From the NCBI GenBank assembly GCA_030278955.1, contig JAOANR010000005.1:31487849-31551848 (forward strand): DNA of 64,000 nt, given 5' to 3'. Within the stretch, counting starts at the first letter, position 1. The number at the start of each line of letters is the position of its first letter. Under the pieces are notes generated by a model, which was not told the origin of the DNA, ran no database searches, and saw nothing but the letters and a program-made list of their open reading frames with translations. Shown in pieces: positions 11,391 to 24,900 of the stretch. This stretch comes from Hygrophila difformis. Lineage: Eukaryota; Streptophyta; Magnoliopsida; Lamiales; Acanthaceae. Made by a program: the position numbers and the translations under genes.

Positions 11391-11622
11391 AAAAAAGAGT
11401 AAGTAATTGGGTTAATTAAATTTAATCCTTTACTTGAAAAAGAATTCAAGTAATTTGTCAATAAAGTTGATCCATTACTTTAAAAATTTATGAGTAATTG
11501 GGTTAATTAAGTTGATCAATTACTTGACAAAAAATAAAGTAGTTGGATTAATTATATCGATCCATTACTTGACAAAAATTGAGTAAATGGATTAATTAAA
11601 TTTGGTCCATTACTTAGGAAAA
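11391..11622 (+). repeat. AT-rich tandem repeat, four ~55-60 bp units
   Basis: Repeated pattern GAGTAATTGGGTTAATTAA, then GATCCATTACTTGACAAAAA, in four diverged units. The start and end of each unit are near-complementary (AGTAAT / ATTACT), so each could fold back on itself. It lies just 3' of the integrase. Confidence 0.8.
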
Positions 11623-11639
11623 AAATTCTTCAGAAGAAA

Positions 11640-11880
11640 AAAAGTGTCAAAGTCCCTCTAGAAGTTCTTCAAATTTTTATGAGGATCAAGTCAAAAGTCC
11701 TTCAAATCTTCAAGTCTCTAAAGCTTCACGAGGATCAAGCTCAAAGCCCATCTCGAAGTTTCAAATTTACAAGTCTCTAAACCTTCAAGAGGATCAAGAT
11801 CAAATGCTCTCTCGAAGTTCTTCAAATTTCCATATCTTCAACCGAATCAAGCCCAAAAGCTCCTGTTGAAGCAAAGAAAT
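11640..11880 (+). repeat. Second block of the GAGGATCAAGCTCAA minisatellite
   Basis: Four diverged units of the same GAGGATCAAGCTCAAAGCCC repeat found at 9828-10160, each followed by TCTCGAAGTT-CTTCAAATT. The two blocks flank the integrase remnant. Confidence 0.75.
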
Positions 11881-13249
11881 GTGTTTTTGGAGAATACCAA
11901 TAATCCATCTCGAAGTTCTTCGTAGTATGCGGCAAGTGCATTTCACGTGGATCTTCATCAAATTAAGGCCCTTGACACAAATTTTCAAGGGAAAATGCCT
12001 GAACACCAAACGCATCTTCAGCATAGTCCAATTGTCCAACAAGAGTTGTTTGGGGGCAATCGCCTAAAGTTTATGCGACGAACCATCAGCATAGAAGGTG
12101 GTTGACATGATCGCCGCAAAGTCTTGAAAAAAAAAAATCAAGAAAATTGTTCTGTGATGCACGAGCTTAAACGTTACTCTTTGCCTACAAGAGTATAAAC
12201 AAAAATAGGCAAAACAAAAAAAGTGATGTAAAAGGAAAAAATGCATCACTTGAACTACGATGTGGCTTGATTCCTAAGACGGATACGCAGACAACTTGGC
12301 CAAATTCCATCAGGATTTTATCCCCAAAGTTTCTAAAAGATTGATTTCGTTCGTCAACATATGTGCTGTGCAAGATGTTCAAGATTGAAGCGGAAAATTA
12401 AGGCAAAGAGTGAAGGCGAAAACAAAAGTAGTCTTGATTACATCAAAGTTTTGATTACAATTACATCGTGGGAATGCAAAGCATTAATGGAAGAAATTAA
12501 AGCAACAAATAAATTCAAGAACATCCGCTACAATCAAGACTTGCTGGCGATGGATTACAATCAAGAACATCCGCTTCAAGTTTATCATCCAAATAGTTCA
12601 AATTGATGCCCATGATGCCACTGCAAAAAAAAAGGGATTATTTCCTTGAAGAGAAAAAAAAAAAGAAAAAATACATTTGCAAGATAAATGCAATGTTATT
12701 TTTTTAAATGACATGGAAAAAATATTGCAAGATGAATACAATAAATAAATAAAGAAAATTGCATGTCAATTTTGGGAATTAATTTTAGGTTCATTTTAAA
12801 TTTTTGGGCCTAGAGTTAAATTTCCACAAAATCAAATATTTTGGGCACTACAAAAGGTAAATATTTACATGTATATAAAAAAAAAAATACATGTTAAATA
12901 TTGTTTGAAATTAATTTTAAGTTCATTACTAAATTTTGGACTTAAAATTAAATATTTTGGGACCTATCCTCAAATACCAAATATGTTGGGGTAAAATTCA
13001 AATCTTCTGAAAAGTGCATGGGGTTAGTATGTAAATTTCCAAACATTAAGGGCCTGAATCTTAAAGCTTAAAACACTTGGGGGCAAAGTTTAATTGTCCA
13101 AGTGTTGAGGGCTAGAATTCTAGGGTTTAAAAGATATGGGCAAGATTGTAAAATGATAAAACTTATCCCTTTCTTCCTTAAAAAAATAAGACAAAGGCTG
13201 TGTAGCCCAAATTGAAGAAAAAACGCAGAGTTCCTCCACTTTCAAAACT

Positions 13250-13860
13250 GAAAAAAATGGGCAGCTCTCTCCTCCATCTCTCCCTCCGGCGAAGAAGCAG
13301 CCGGCGGCGCGAGAACAACAAGCGGCGGCCGCCCTTTCCCCCTCTCCCTCCGGTGGTTCCAGCGGCGGCGCGAGCGGCGAACGACGAAGCAGCAGCGGGC
13401 GCGGGCAGGCGAGCAGCGGCGGCGCCTCTCCCCCCTCTTGCTCTCTCCGGCCCTCCTCCTCCCTCTGGCGTCCTCCGGCGAAGCGGAGCAGGCAGCGGCG
13501 GCGGCGTCGCCACCCGACTCCAGCGGCGGCGCGAGCAGCGGCAGCAGCGGGCGCCTTCTCCTTCGCGACTCCGGCAGCGTCTCCTCCCTTCGACGGCAGC
13601 GGCGGCGGTCTGGCAGCACTCGGGCGACGCGTCCAACAGCGGCGGCTTCCCTCGAGCAACAGTCCCTGGCGGCGCGAGCAGACGGCGGCAGTAGCGTCTC
13701 CTCCCTCCGGACGAACGGCGGCGGCGAGCGAGGGCGGCTCCTGCGAACTCCGGCGACAGCCCCGGCGGCGCGAGGGCAGCGAGCGCGGGAGCAGCGGCAG
13801 CAGCGGCGGCGCGGGGCTCCCGCCGTCGATTCTCTCTCTTTCTCAGGCCATGGGTCTCTG
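13250..13860. repeat. GC-rich low-complexity stretch
   Basis: Alternating CTCCCTCCGGC and AGCGGCGGCGCGAGC motifs make a very GC-rich island in an AT-rich element. Open frames exist on both strands only because stop codons are rare in this composition. None shows a protein family. It resembles the GC-rich first exons that plant transposons sometimes capture, or a simple minisatellite. Confidence 0.6.
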
Positions 13861-16800
13861 TCTCCCTCCGGCGACGTGCGGCGGCTTCCGACAGCAGCAG
13901 TTGCCGGATGATGGTCTCCGAACCCCAGCGAGCCTTATGAACAAATAGCGGATGAGGCGAACGGCAGCGCCGTCGCCAAACACCGCCATTGTCAAAGGCT
14001 TCTTGATGGCGGGTAGGTTAGGGATAGAGGCCAACGGCAGCGCCGTGTGACCAAACATCCCGTCTACCATGACGACAACCAGGTACCCTCTCTCGCTTTG
14101 AATTGATGATAATGTCGGAGATGGAGTTGAAGCATTGTGGTTTGCTCACTGTGATGGAGTTGACAAGAAAAAAAAAAAAAACAAGGAAAACAAAGAAGAA
14201 GAAAACGCAAGAAAGCGAGAAACAGACCAAAAAAAAAAAGGTGCAGTATAGTGCTTGTTGCGAAAAAAGAAGAGACCATGGCATCAATTGATAATTTTGG
14301 TTTACCTGAATGGTTGATGCGAGCCTGTATAAGAAAAAAAAGATTTGAGCACTAAGAAGAAATTCAGGCTTACTTTTGCTTGAAATCTCTGTTTGATTAC
14401 TTGGTAGAAAAAGAATTATTACCTGCTGCCTTGGAGAGTATGACTGTTCGCCAGAAAAGAAAAATAGGCGTGGACTGGGAAGAGTTTATCTGCAGCTCTT
14501 GACTTTGGTGGCAATTTATAGAATTCATAAGTAAATCTTCACAAATTTGTGGAGATTCAACTGGATAAATATCAAGTTTAAGCTGGGTTTGGAAATTTAA
14601 TTAAGAAATATCAAGTTTGAGTCATGTTTGCAAATCTGTCAATGAGTTTTGAATCAAGATGTAAATCCTGGACATACTTTATGGGCAAATATTTGATGAA
14701 TATTCATGGGCAAATATTTGATGTATATTCGATCAAGTTTGAGTTGGATATGATTCAAGGTGCTACGGCAAATCAGATTCAAATCAAGTATACACATGGA
14801 GATATGATTTGGACAGTAAGGGGCACCAAATCTGGAAGAGACCAAAAAAAAAAAAAAAAAAAATCAAAAGAATGAAAAAATGATGGGCTGAACAAATGCC
14901 CAAGCAAATTCACGCAGCAACAAAAATTATTAGTGAAGGATGATTTGCCGGGAGCCCAACTAAAATGGGCAAATAAAAAAATTTCGAGACTCGTTCACGT
15001 CTCAAATATTTTATTTCGTCCTCTCCATTTTTCCTTCAACTTGTCTCCTTTATTCTTTTCTCTTCTTCTTCTTCACTTCACACATAGAGATGGCGACGCC
15101 GCGGCAGATGGAGATGGGAGCGGCGTGAGCGAGCAACCGGATGGAGACGGAGCAGCGGAAGTAGTGGAGGCTGCGCTGTGACGGAGGGAGTGCGAGACCG
15201 GCGCAACGGACAACAGCTGAGCAGCGGCCAAGACAAGGGAGTGTGAGTGGACAACGCCGGAGCAGAGTCGCGGCAGTGGTGCCGAGCGGCAGAGGCGCTG
15301 AGCAACAGGGAGTGCGCCAGTAGAGGGCTGAAGCAGGGCGCTGTGAGCGGCGTCGAAGAGCAACCCGCTGGTCGAGCCGTGGCCGGTGAGGCGGCAGTCG
15401 ATGATGGCACCAGTGGTATCTCTTCATCATTTCTCTCTTTTTGTTCGTTCCCCTTCTTCCTTTGATGTTGATGTTGGATTTTGATGGTGATTTGGTGATT
15501 GTTGTTCTTGGTTGGTTGTCTGGGGATTGGGATTTTAATTGTTTAATTTGTTGTTGATTGTTGATTGTGTGTCTTGATTGTTGAATAATTTTTGTGCCTA
15601 ATTTTGAGGTTGGCATTGTTGGACATTTAATTGTTGGATTGTAGAATATTGGGTGCTTCGAGAAATGATTTTGGAATTGTTGAATAATTTGGCTTGAATA
15701 TAAATAAAAGATTAAGATCTCGAGTAATTTTGATTTGATTACTTTGATTGATTAGATGAATAATGTAATGTTAATCATTGTATTGAATTTGGTAACTTTA
15801 AGTTCTTTGTACGAAACACGAACATACCACGCACGACCGATCGTAGAGCCACATGTATTTTCGATTATGGAATGTATATAGTGGTGAACTTTGGCTTGAG
15901 AATGATTTCTTGATTTGTTTTGGTATTGTAGTTCTGGTTAAAAGTTTTGTGAATTAGTTGATGAATTTGTGAATAGATCATTGGATTATTATTTACTAAT
16001 GGTTTGTTGAACTCTTTAAGTAAATGTTCTTCAAGAGATCCCCTTCTTCCGTTTGTGTTAGGATTCACGTCATATCCGTTCTCGGAACCTTATTTCCGCT
16101 TATTTTCCTCCTGTTTTCTTTTTTGTTTTGTTTTGTTTTGTTTTATTTTGTTTATAAAAAAACTTCTAACGTTTTATCCGTTTTATCCGTTCTATCCGTT
16201 TTCGGAACCTTATTTCTAGAGATCCCCTAACGTTTTGTCCGTTCTCGGAACCTTATTTCTACTTATGGGTTAGTTTTTTTTGCACGACTTGTCAACTAGA
16301 AAAAGCTCACCACACACTATGCTACATCTCATTCACCTTTGTTACTCTATTCTTAATTCCTTGAATCTCATATTTTAACATCTTTGAACTTTCCCTTCAA
16401 AAATAAACTATATGTATATATAAGAAATATATACATCCTATCTGCACTAAGAGTTTTGACGTCATCATTTATGATGTCAAGTGCTATATGGTATGAGAAT
16501 ACATTATCTATGATAATTGCATCTCGATTCCAAACATTTCTGCTTGTGAAAAAATTGAACCAAATAAAAAATTTTAAACCGCAAACCAAACCAACCCGCG
16601 GAAATATGGTTTCATTTGTGGTTTGGTCTGGTTTAGACAGTACTCTGAACAGTCCTATATACAGTGGCGAATCTAGAAATTTTTTTAAGTAGTGTCACAA
16701 CTATGGATGAAAGTTAAGTTGAAATTGTGGATAGTAGTCACAATATAAAAGTATTAAAAAAGCTAGGTTGGAATTAATATTTGTGGTATCGACACAAAAA

Positions 16801-17256
16801 TGAAGTGGGTTCACTCAGCCAACATAAAAATTGTCAGCTTAAAATAGTATAATTTCATTAATCTGAGTGTTGTCACCCAAAAAGTTAAGTGCTTTACCTT
16901 TATATTTCATGTCTTTTATTTACCGAGTTTTACTCTAGTTGGAGTTTGCACCTTTCTGCCATGGATGGAAGCAATGAAAAACATTGTCCAAAAATCCAAA
17001 GGAAATATTGGGGCGGTGAAAGATGAAATCAACGTTGTCCCTTCCAAATCCTTTAACAATGGAAAAACAACCTTGGATTTTGCTTCAAGAATCTAAGAAT
17101 CGTTGAAATATCATATCGCTAAGACACGATTGAATTTTTTGACCTTAAGAAAAATAACTTGCTACTCAAAACAATATATATATATATATATATATATTCA
17201 TTGATTCAAAAGCTCAAGATAATATGGATGGAAGTCCTATTTATAGAATCCAACAC

Positions 17257-18240
17257 TAGGGGTGGGCACGGTTCGGTTAACCTAAATTTTTCAGGTATTT
17301 GTATTTGTATTTGCACCGGGCAAATACTTCATTTCAGTATTTGTATTTGTAACCGGAGTCCTCGGTTAACCGGGGGTTCGGTTTCGATTCAATTCAGCGG
17401 TTAAACGATTCGGTTCGAATATTTTTTTCTGGTCTTCTAAAAATGTATAATTAAGTTTTCATTTCTTAATTTTTATGTTTCGTAGATTTTATTTTTGAGG
17501 TTATAACACTATAGAAAGAAAATATATGACTATGTAATCCAGTGATTATTTTAGTGTTATTAAAATATATTCGTATAAGTAACAAATTTTAGTGTTGTGG
17601 TATATTTTAATAATGGGGTATTCTTAAACACAAAAAAATCAATATAGGCTCATTATGGTGATATATTTTGATAATTACCTCTTTAAATTTTTTATATTTA
17701 TTTTATTATATACTTAAATACACCCTCCGTCCCATTTAACTTGTCTTGTTTCACTTTTGCACACAATCCAATGCACTTTTTCAACTGTTAATATTTCAAA
17801 ACATGTTCAATGAAAAATTATATAAAATATATATTATAAAACTACATGATCATACGATTCTAACAAGACCCAACTTGACTATTTTTCTCTAAATATATAC
17901 TTGAAATAAAGTCGAGTCAAAACTGAACAATGAACAGTGTAAAAAAGTCAAACAGGACAAGTGTGGTGGGACGGAGGGAGTAATTAAATAATATTATCTA
18001 TATAATTTTATACCATCAAATGCCTATAATATATACAATGTATATAACTTTTAAAATAAAATAAATATATTCGGTTCGGTTCGGTTACTCGGGGGAAAAA
18101 AATTAAAGTATTTGTATTTGTATTTGAACCGGACGAATACTGAAATTTGATATTTGTATTTGTTCCGGAGTCCTCGGTTAACCGGAAATTCAGTTCGATT
18201 TCGGTTCAACGAATCGGTTCGAATATTTTGCCCACCCCTA
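17257..18240. mobile_element. hAT-type MITE, right block copy (with nested Stowaway 17721-17980)
   Basis: Duplicate of the element at 3567-4550, with the same inverted ends and the same TCCAACAC flanks. It arose by block duplication and not by a second transposition, since the flanking sequence is also identical. Confidence 0.92.
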
Positions 18241-18914
18241 TCCAACACCATTATAAAGACTAATAATAATTAAATGGAAGTAAACAACTGGCTAAAGGGT
18301 TTTAATCAACCCATTACAAATAAAACATAAATTAAAATGGAGAGAGCAATGGCTTTGTGTGACAAATTGGGGAGGCAAAGGCTTTCGTCAAAACGGCAAT
18401 CAATGATTTCGTCAGAGGTGATGGCTCTCGTCCATCGTCTAAAACAAAAGAAGCTCTGATGGGGCCCACGTCCGAATTGAATATATTGCTGCTAGAAGGG
18501 AAATGAGGCAATGTAAGCACACCTTCTTTGGTCAAAGCCCACTCCTCTCTCGTCTCTAGTTTCTCTTCTAACATCCAAATCAAAAGATGTCATCCTGGTG
18601 GGGTCCACGCAAATTAAATTGCAAAAAGGATGTGGAAACAGTGTCGAGAAACATACTTAGGCAAGGCTTCCATTTCTTTCGTCCAAACTGTATTCCTGTC
18701 TCGTCAGTCGTCTCTAGCTTCTCTGTCCCACTCGTCCAAAGGGAAGGTAGGCTCGATGATGATCGCCGGGGCCGATGGAGCAACTATGGAGGTTGAAGAC
18801 ATCGAGGGCCTTCCTGCTGCAGCCGGAGCTGTTGAGTTGTTGCCGGAGGTGATGCCTTCAAAATGATTTGGGAAAAGGATGGGCCATCAATTCCTTTAAT
18901 GGTCCACCGACAAC

Positions 18915-19205
18915 TAGTGCTGGAAAAAAATATCAAATGTACCGTGTATACTGCACATACCGTATCGAAAATATAATGAGAATACCCAAATTTCTAGTAT
19001 ACCATAATTTTCGGCACGGTAACGCCATAAATTTTTTGATATCGCGGTATATCTATACCGTACCGAACTTCGGTATATACTGCGGTATCGGTATATCTGT
19101 ATATACCGAATGTTCGGTATGTCGGTATATACCACAATACGGGTACGTCGGTATGTACCGAAAGTTTGGTATATCGGTATATACCGAACATACCGAAAAT
19201 ATAAA
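18915..19205. mobile_element. Left half of the split hAT MITE, right block copy
   Basis: Same as 5225-5515. Here the other half is present on the far side of the solo LTR (28972-29308), so the full MITE can be read as 291 + 337 bp. Confidence 0.9.
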
Positions 19206-19481
19206 TGTAAACACGTGAAATTCATTCGCCACTGAAAATGCGACACGTGCAAATTTAAATATTAATTTAATTAATTTTAGGCATTTTAAATAAATTAAAT
19301 GCTTGAAATGATTATTAATATTTATTGGGCCATTTGGATCCATCAAGCCAAATGGATTTAATTACACTAGGCCAATGTGGACAAGTCCAAATGCAAGACC
19401 CACAAACCTCATGGCTCAATAATGGATGTCCGAAGCAGGCCAGCCCATGAAAATAAATCGATCACTACAAGAAAATCTGGC

Positions 19482-19675
19482 TCCACCGACCGAAACCACC
19501 GACCGAAAAGGGACGGGTAGCCAGCACCGACCGGTGCACCGACCGCATATTGCGGTCGGTGCAAAAAGAGCCGTTATGGGGCCCGTTTGTCAGCCACGAC
19601 CGGGCCACCGACCGACTAGGAATTCGGTCGGTGGCACCGACCGCCCCGCCGACCGCAAATTGCGGTCGGTGGCCT
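19482..19675. repeat. CACTA left subterminal repeats
   Basis: Many copies of CACCGACCG and its complement CGGTCGGTG in both orientations, for example around CACCGACCGCATATTGCGGT (a hairpin-like pair). In this superfamily the TNPA-type protein binds repeated subterminal motifs to bring the ends together; that role here is inferred from position and repetition. Confidence 0.85.
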
Positions 19676-20105
19676 AGGGTAAAAACCCCCAAATCGGGGT
19701 AAACAGAGGCGCCGCAGCCCCATTTCTTCTCCCCCTCCATTTTTACTCCCCCACCCGTTTTCACTCCTTCCGCCGACCACCGCCCACACGACCACCACCG
19801 GCGACCATCTCCCCCCCCATTCGAGCGCCGACAGCCGGCGACCATCTCCCCCCCATTCGAGCGCCGAGTCTGTCCCTGCGCATCGAGGAGCTTCGAGCGG
19901 AAGCTTCCCCGCCGACCACCCCCTCCCCCGCCGCTGCGACCACCGCCGCATCCCTCAGCATCGCCGACGTCCTGCCGGAGCGCCCTCTGCCGAGCACCGC
20001 CGCATCCCTCAGCCATTCCGACGTCCTGCCGCCTGCCGGAGAGCCCTCATCCGAGCACCGCCGCCACGTCCGCCACTCTCCTTCCCTCTCGAGCACTCGA
20101 TTGAG

Positions 20106-21979
20106 GTAATCGATTGTAACATTTATGCTCTTATTACAATTTTCATTCGATTATGTGATTTTTGATTTTGCTCACATTAGTGTGTTTTTGGAATTGTATT
20201 TCCTTGTTCTTTGAATGTCATTGGCATAGGGATAGCTTAAAATGCATATAGATTCCTTGTTCTTTGGGATTATCCTTAGCAAAAGTTGTGAAAAATAAAA
20301 AAAAAAAATTTGTTAAAGAAAACCTGGCAGCCCATGTTTAATATTGTTATTGGAATGAAAATTTAGATATCGTAAATTTTGGGCACATAATCACGATCCT
20401 TGCGTCGAATAGATGACTTTTCATATATGATATGCGAAATTCGGAGTTATTATGATATAGTTATGTCATTTTGAAGTTTATGGCTTATTAACTATTGAAA
20501 TTGGCGTATTGGATTTGAATTTAGCGATGTAGAATGATTTTGGTTTCGTATTGGATTTAATATTGGATTTTGAATTAATCAATTTTGATGTTGTATTCTA
20601 TGTTATATATGGTGTGGTAATGTTATTCCTTTTTTTTAATATCGTATAGAACTCGAATCATATTTACATATAGTGTTGAACTTTAAGTATTGTTGTTGTT
20701 CATTTCCTAAACAATACGTAGTGGAGATACACATTATTATTTTTTTTCTTATTTGGTTTATTATCCCATACTTTAATTGATGATATATAAATAATATTAA
20801 TATCAACAATTAGATCTTAGTGCAACAACACATAAAAAAAGATTCAACAATACTGGAAGAAAGACACTTTCAACTGCTAAATGAATTTTATTATTTCCAC
20901 TATAATTGTGGGTATACATTACATTATTAAGGGTCCCTTAAAGCAACAACATTTGGTTACATTTCTTTATTGTATCAATAAGTAAATAATAATAATTTTT
21001 TTTTTTACATTTAATAACTTTCAACAGCTTTAGTAATTGATTAAATTATATGAGCACCTTATTAAAACATATTTATTGCACATGACAATTTTTAAAGCCC
21101 TACAAAATTAGAAATTATAGAATTAGTTCACTTCGATTACAAATTGATGTGGTTAATAATTCCTACATAAATAAACCATATTTTATACATGTACTACTAC
21201 AAAATAACAATTTTGTTTATTGACTTTAATTTCTGTCCATATGCACATTTTTTTTGGGATGATCATACCAAAATAACATTTGAGATTACACATTATTATT
21301 TTTTTTCTTATTTGGTTTATATGGGATTGAATAATTTGGTAGTTTGCCCAAACCACAAGTGGTGTGTTTGTTTTGGAGATTGAACAAATTAGATTGAACA
21401 AAATGTATAAGGATTGAATTCAAGAATTGGAGATTGTGTCCTATTGAAGTTTACTTGTTATTATTTTTAAAAATTGGTGTGTAGGAGTTGATTGTGGGTC
21501 TTTGCTTGTGTCCTAAGAGTGGCTTACATTTAATTTATTTTGTTTTTGTTCCTCTTTTTAACTTTATTAAATTTCATATTATCAGACACATTTGGGATCT
21601 TAGTTGGATAGTTGTACACAACTCACCGGGCGATTCTCTTGTGATCTCTTCAATAACAAGGTAATATATTTTGATATTATTATATATTAATTAGATCTAT
21701 AAGGCTTAAATTAACTAAGCTTTCTATTTATTATACTAATTTATTGATGCATAAGTAGTTTTCATACTGTAAAAGTAGTTTAAATTCTTTCAAATGTGTG
21801 GATACGGTGAATGGATGCGGTAGGATTATTGGTGCACTTGTTGATTTGGTTATTGATTTGGTAGCATACTGAAAAAGGTTTACTTGTGATATTAAAAAAT
21901 TAAATGTGGACAAACTAAATGAACACAATGTATTGATGAAAATTAGTTCCCTTTAGTGGCATCCTTGCCATATTTGTAG
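20106..21979 (+). other. Probable 5'-leader intron of the CACTA transposase gene
   Basis: A GC-rich, CT-rich leader (about 19690-20105) ends GAG, followed by GTAATC. AT-rich sequence without coding frames runs to TATTTGTAG at 21978-21979, just before the transposase ATG. This fits a long 5'-UTR intron. It contains a 37-bp direct repeat (20724-20760 and 21282-21319, one base different) about 560 bp apart, which suggests an internal duplication or insertion. Confidence 0.5.
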
Positions 21980-21982
21980 GTG

Positions 21983-24900
21983 ATGGACCGTAGTTGGATG
22001 TACCGTGGTCGTCGTGAAATTGGAGTTGTCACATCAGAATTTATAGGAGGAGTTGAATCTTTCTTGCGTATGTCTCATCGAAACCCAAATGTCGATAGGG
22101 CCCAGGGAAAATTAAGGTGTCCGTGTAGGCAATGTAAGAATAAATGTTATCAAACTGACAATGACATCAAGTATCATCTACAAGCACATGGATTTGTCCC
22201 TAACTACGAAAGGTGGACGTGTCACGGAGAGCCACACCAATTTAGTCGGTATAACGATGCTGATGATGTTGATACTTCGTCTGTGAATGCTCCTGTGAAT
22301 GATTACATTCAAATGGTGTGCGAAGGAATGGGATTTGGTATTCCCGACAGTACTCCACGCACTCCGGATGATGAACAGAGGCAACCTGAGGAACCCAATG
22401 CAGAAGAGAAGTTGTTCTACAGTATGTTAGAGGCCGCAGACAAAGACTTGTGGCCGGGCTGCAAGAAAATGACCCTGCTATCAACAGTTGCAAGGTTGTT
22501 AAATATCAAAGCCGAACACAACTTATCAGAGAGGTGCTTCGATACCTTATGCCAACTCATCCTTGATACACTCCCTGATGATAATGCTATGATTAAGAAC
22601 TTTTACGAGGCAAAGAAACTACTTGAGGGATTGGGGTTGCCTGTTCAAAAAATCGACTGTTGTGTGAAGGGGTGTATGTTGTTTTGGCGCGAAGAAGCGA
22701 CTTTAGATAGATGTAAGTTTTGTGACGAGCCTCGGTACAGGGAAACGAATTCTAATTCACGGATTGGACGGAAGTACATGTTTTATTTCCCACTTAAAAA
22801 CAGATTAAAAAGGTTGTATGCATCGGAGGCAACGGCGGAGCACATGTCTTGGCATATCGGACATACTCATGGGTCGTCTGGGGAGATGTGTCATCCATGC
22901 GATTCGAAGGCATGGAAACATTTTGACACATGTCATCCAGAATTTGGTGCTGAGGGACGGAATGTGCGATTAGGCTTATGTACGGATGGTTTCCAACCAT
23001 TCGGTCAGTCAGGCTCTCAGTACTCATGTTGGCCAGTGATTTTAACTCCTTACAATCTGCCTCCCGACATGTGTATGAAGGATGAATACATGTTCTTGAC
23101 ATGCATTATTCCCGGGAAGTCAAGTCCCAAGCAGGGGATTGATGTCTATTTACAGCCCTTAGTTGCCGAGCTGTTGGAGTTATGGGAGGTTGGGGTCACA
23201 ACATACGACAGATTTTCAAAACAAAACTTTCAGATGAAGGCGGCCTTAATGTGGACCATTGGAGATTTTCCTGCATATGCTATGTTGTCAGGTTGGAGCA
23301 CATATGGAAAGATTGCATGCCCGGTATGTATGGACGAAACTGAATCTACTAGGCTTAAAGAGGGTGGCAAACAGTCGTGGTTTGATACTCACAGGAGATT
23401 CCTTCCTTCAGATCATATCTTTCGAGTTGATAAGGCTAAATTCAAGAAGGATCGTGAGGAACACGGTTTGCCACCAAGGTATAAGAGCGGCGAAGAAGTG
23501 TTGGAAGAAATAGAACGGCTTGGCCTACGTCGTGTCACAGAATTAGGAGCAGATGTGGAGAATTCATTAATCAGTAAGACGTGCGGGTGGAAAAAACGGA
23601 GCATTTTTTGGGATCTACCTTATTGGAAAACAAATTTGATACGTCACAATTTGGATGTCATGCACATTGAGAAGAATGTGTTTGAAAATGTTTTCAACAC
23701 TGTCATGGACGTTCAGGGGAAGACAAAGGACAATGCCAAGGCACGCGAGGACATTGTGACCTTGTGTAACAGGCCTGAATTGCATAGGGATACTCGTACG
23801 GGCAGATATCCAAAAGCAGTGTATACAATGGACAAGGAGAAGCGAGATACATTCTTGAAATGGGTTGGAGGGTTAAAATTTCCTGACGGTTGTGTGTCAA
23901 ACCTGGGCAGATGTATAGACATGAACAAACATAGAATGTTTGGTATGAAAAGCCATGACTGCCATATTTTCTTACAACGTCTTCTACCAGTTGGATGGCG
24001 TGAGCTACTTCCGAAGAGTGTGTGGGAACCAATAACAGAATTGAGCAACGTTTTTCGGGCCTTGACTGCGAAGACAATCAAAGTTGCAGATGTGGAGAAG
24101 TTAGCGATAGACATTCCAATTGTTATATGTAAGTTGGAGACTATCTTCCCACCTGCATTCTTTGACTGTATGGAACATCTACCTGTGCACCTACCTTACG
24201 AAGCTAGTCTTGCCGGTCCTGTTCAGTTCAGATGGATGTACCCCTATGAAAGGTAAATTTAATATCATTATGTCTTTACTTACGTTAAAAAAACAACTTT
24301 AGTTTCCTTTTCATAGACATGAACATAATTTCGTTGAATAATCTCTTATAGATACTTGAATCGATTGAAGAGAACGGTGCGCAACAAGGCACATGTTGAG
24401 GGTAGTATTTGCAACACATATATGGTCCGGGAGGCGTCGATTTTTTGTTCTCATTACTTTGAGAAGCATGTTTTCACTCGTGAGAGAAATGTGCCGAGAA
24501 ATGATGACGGTGGCATAATTCCTTACGACGAAGTCCTTCCTAGTGTATTCAAACATGCGGGACGTGCACAAGGAAAGTCAATGAAGAGGCGTTTGTCCGA
24601 ACAAGAGTTGATAGCCATACACAAATACCTCCTTTTAAATTGCAGAGAGATCGAGCCGTATTTAGAGTAAGTGTACTTCAATCCTTTCGAATCATGTTCA
24701 TGTATGTAATACCGTTCTACTGATCAATGTCGATATTTAATATAGGAAATTCGCGGAGCAATTGCAAGAAGAACGCGGGGAAATAACTGAGACAGAAATT
24801 TGGGAAGCTATATCGGACGGTTTTGCTAGGTGGTTTGAGACCTATGTTGTGGATAATCCACCTGAAAATCCATGTATGCGTCACGTAGCACAAGGCCCAC

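Larger units (their letters stand above)
11175..15019. other. 3' non-coding part of element 1, truncated at the duplication junction
   Basis: Follows the integrase and holds repeats but no supported ORF: AT-rich tandem units (11391-11622), a second minisatellite (11640-11880), AT-rich sequence (12600-13200), a GC-rich low-complexity stretch (13250-13860) and purine-rich runs (14165-14245, 14845-14865). I found no polypurine tract followed by TGTAAACACGTG (the LTR start) before 15020. The element therefore ends without its own 3' LTR, at the breakpoint where the second copy of the 1311 block begins. Confidence 0.7.
15020..19205. repeat. Right copy of the ~4.2 kb duplicated block
   Basis: Nearly identical to 1311-5515, offset by 13,709 bp at the start and 13,690 bp after the TA tract. 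It begins abruptly after element 1 sequence at 15019. It contains the copied hAT MITE (17257-18240, target duplication TCCAACAC), the nested Stowaway MITE (17721-17980) and the left half of the split hAT MITE (18915-19205, flank CCGACAAC at 18907-18914). It ends with the ATAAA target duplication of the solo LTR. Confidence 0.95.

Noticed and set aside
13120..13911. Overlapping ORFs of 125-179 codons on both strands
   Set aside because: Open in several frames at once because of GC-rich repeats; repetitive composition and no domain.
19465..20096. Reverse-strand ORFs in the CACTA left end
   Set aside because: They read through subterminal repeats and a GC-rich leader of the forward-strand transposase gene; Gly/Arg/Trp-rich low complexity.
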